Below, one piece after another: positions 63,766 through 64,000 of a DNA stretch of 64,000 nt. Within the stretch, counting starts at the first letter, position 1, and each line of letters begins with the position of its first letter. Source of the DNA: Heterostelium album PN500 (taxonomy: Eukaryota > Evosea > Eumycetozoa > Acytosteliales > Acytosteliaceae); assembly GCF_000004825.1 (NCBI RefSeq), contig NW_008805078.1, positions 586,069 to 650,068 of the forward strand. The letters are read 5' to 3'. The notes below the pieces were generated by a model. That model searched no databases, was not told where the DNA came from, and was given only the letters and a program-made list of their open reading frames with translations. Both the position numbers and the translations under genes were made by a program.

Positions 63766-64000
63766 ATGTCTATTACTGCAAAAAAAGTTGGAAATAGATA
63801 TGGTTGCACTGGGAGTTTCAAGGGTTTCGAAACGGCGTTGCCCGACGAACTCTATGGACAGTTTAGAGTGGACGAATACTATTCAATCATATCGGAGTTC
63901 AACAGTCATGTCAGAATACCAAAGGTTGCCGTATTTCTATTTCTTGTAATGGAAATGGTTACACTCGGTGTATTGTTCTTTGCCATCAACAAAAATCTAT
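63766..64000 (+). CDS. partial Golgin A7/ERF4-like palmitoyltransferase accessory protein
   Basis: Open to the window edge, 78 codons seen. The protein starts MSITAKKVGNRYGCTGSF, then KGFETALPDELYGQFRVDEY and YSIISEFNSHV, then a membrane segment (VAVFLFLVMEMVTLGVLFF). The pattern R-x-Y-x-x-G, F-x-x-x-LP-x-EL, and an amphipathic helix ending in a hydrophobic stretch fits the ERF4/Golgin A7 domain. Members of this family partner DHHC palmitoyltransferases. The start codon chosen has an in-frame stop 9 nt upstream. A spliced N-terminal exon is possible. Cut off at its 3' end. Confidence 0.5.
   Translation, partial: MSITAKKVGNRYGCTGSFKGFETALPDELYGQFRVDEYYSIISEFNSHVRIPKVAVFLFLVMEMVTLGVLFFAINKNL

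Overview
The window is nuclear DNA from a dictyostelid social amoeba, probably not Dictyostelium discoideum itself. Reasons: very AT-rich intergenic DNA and introns against moderately GC-balanced exons; many short GT-AG introns; Asn and Gln homopolymer tracts; and a dictyostelid-like gene set (bacterial-type glucokinase, WASP, CRIB-STE20 kinase, PDR-type ABCG transporter, CXC/LIN54-like factor, EGF/IPT-type surface protein). No bacterial, plasmid, viral or CRISPR features were seen. Exon boundaries were worked out by hand from splice signals and frame continuity.

Layout. 1-3.1 kb: AT-rich, with one decayed coding remnant and one small structured element. 3.6-8.4 kb: glucokinase, C9orf85/DUF2039 protein, LACTB-like serine beta-lactamase (all +). 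8.6-9.2 kb: CHRD-like GPI surface protein (-). 9.2-10.5 kb: gene-free, with paired non-coding motifs and a predicted hairpin RNA. 10.5-14.9 kb: divergent profilin (-), tRNA adenosine deaminase ADAT1, SmF, FKBP12 (+). 17.3-23.6 kb: glutamate-cysteine ligase, WASP, two-LIM protein (+); a 55-60 bp-arm inverted repeat follows the ligase. 23.7-37.2 kb: a minus-strand block with a nine-exon surface receptor, CXC factor and PDR ABC transporter; a tRNA-Lys(UUU) and a LINE fragment sit inside it. 39.5-52.9 kb (+): WD40-C1 tail-anchored protein, farnesyl diphosphate synthase, CRIB kinase and an F-BAR/SH3 protein. An unassigned minus-strand exon set lies at 45.6-46.3 kb. 54.4-64 kb (+): secreted Cys-rich protein, SAM methyltransferase, pirin, two membrane proteins, and the start of a Golgin-A7/ERF4-like gene cut by the window edge.

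There is no operon logic, but there is a loose functional theme. Profilin, WASP, the F-BAR/SH3 protein and the CRIB kinase all belong to Rho/Rac-to-actin signalling.

The items most worth checking are: (1) a DUSE-like octamer about 65 nt upstream of a nested hairpin at 51.20-51.25 kb, a candidate small non-coding RNA gene; (2) the long inverted repeat behind the ligase gene; (3) unusual gene structures, namely ATG-only first exons in two adjacent genes, and a 9-nt microexon plus a GC-AG intron in pirin; (4) a small last exon that turns the WD40-C1 protein into a tail-anchored membrane protein; (5) a profilin that has lost its conserved tryptophans.
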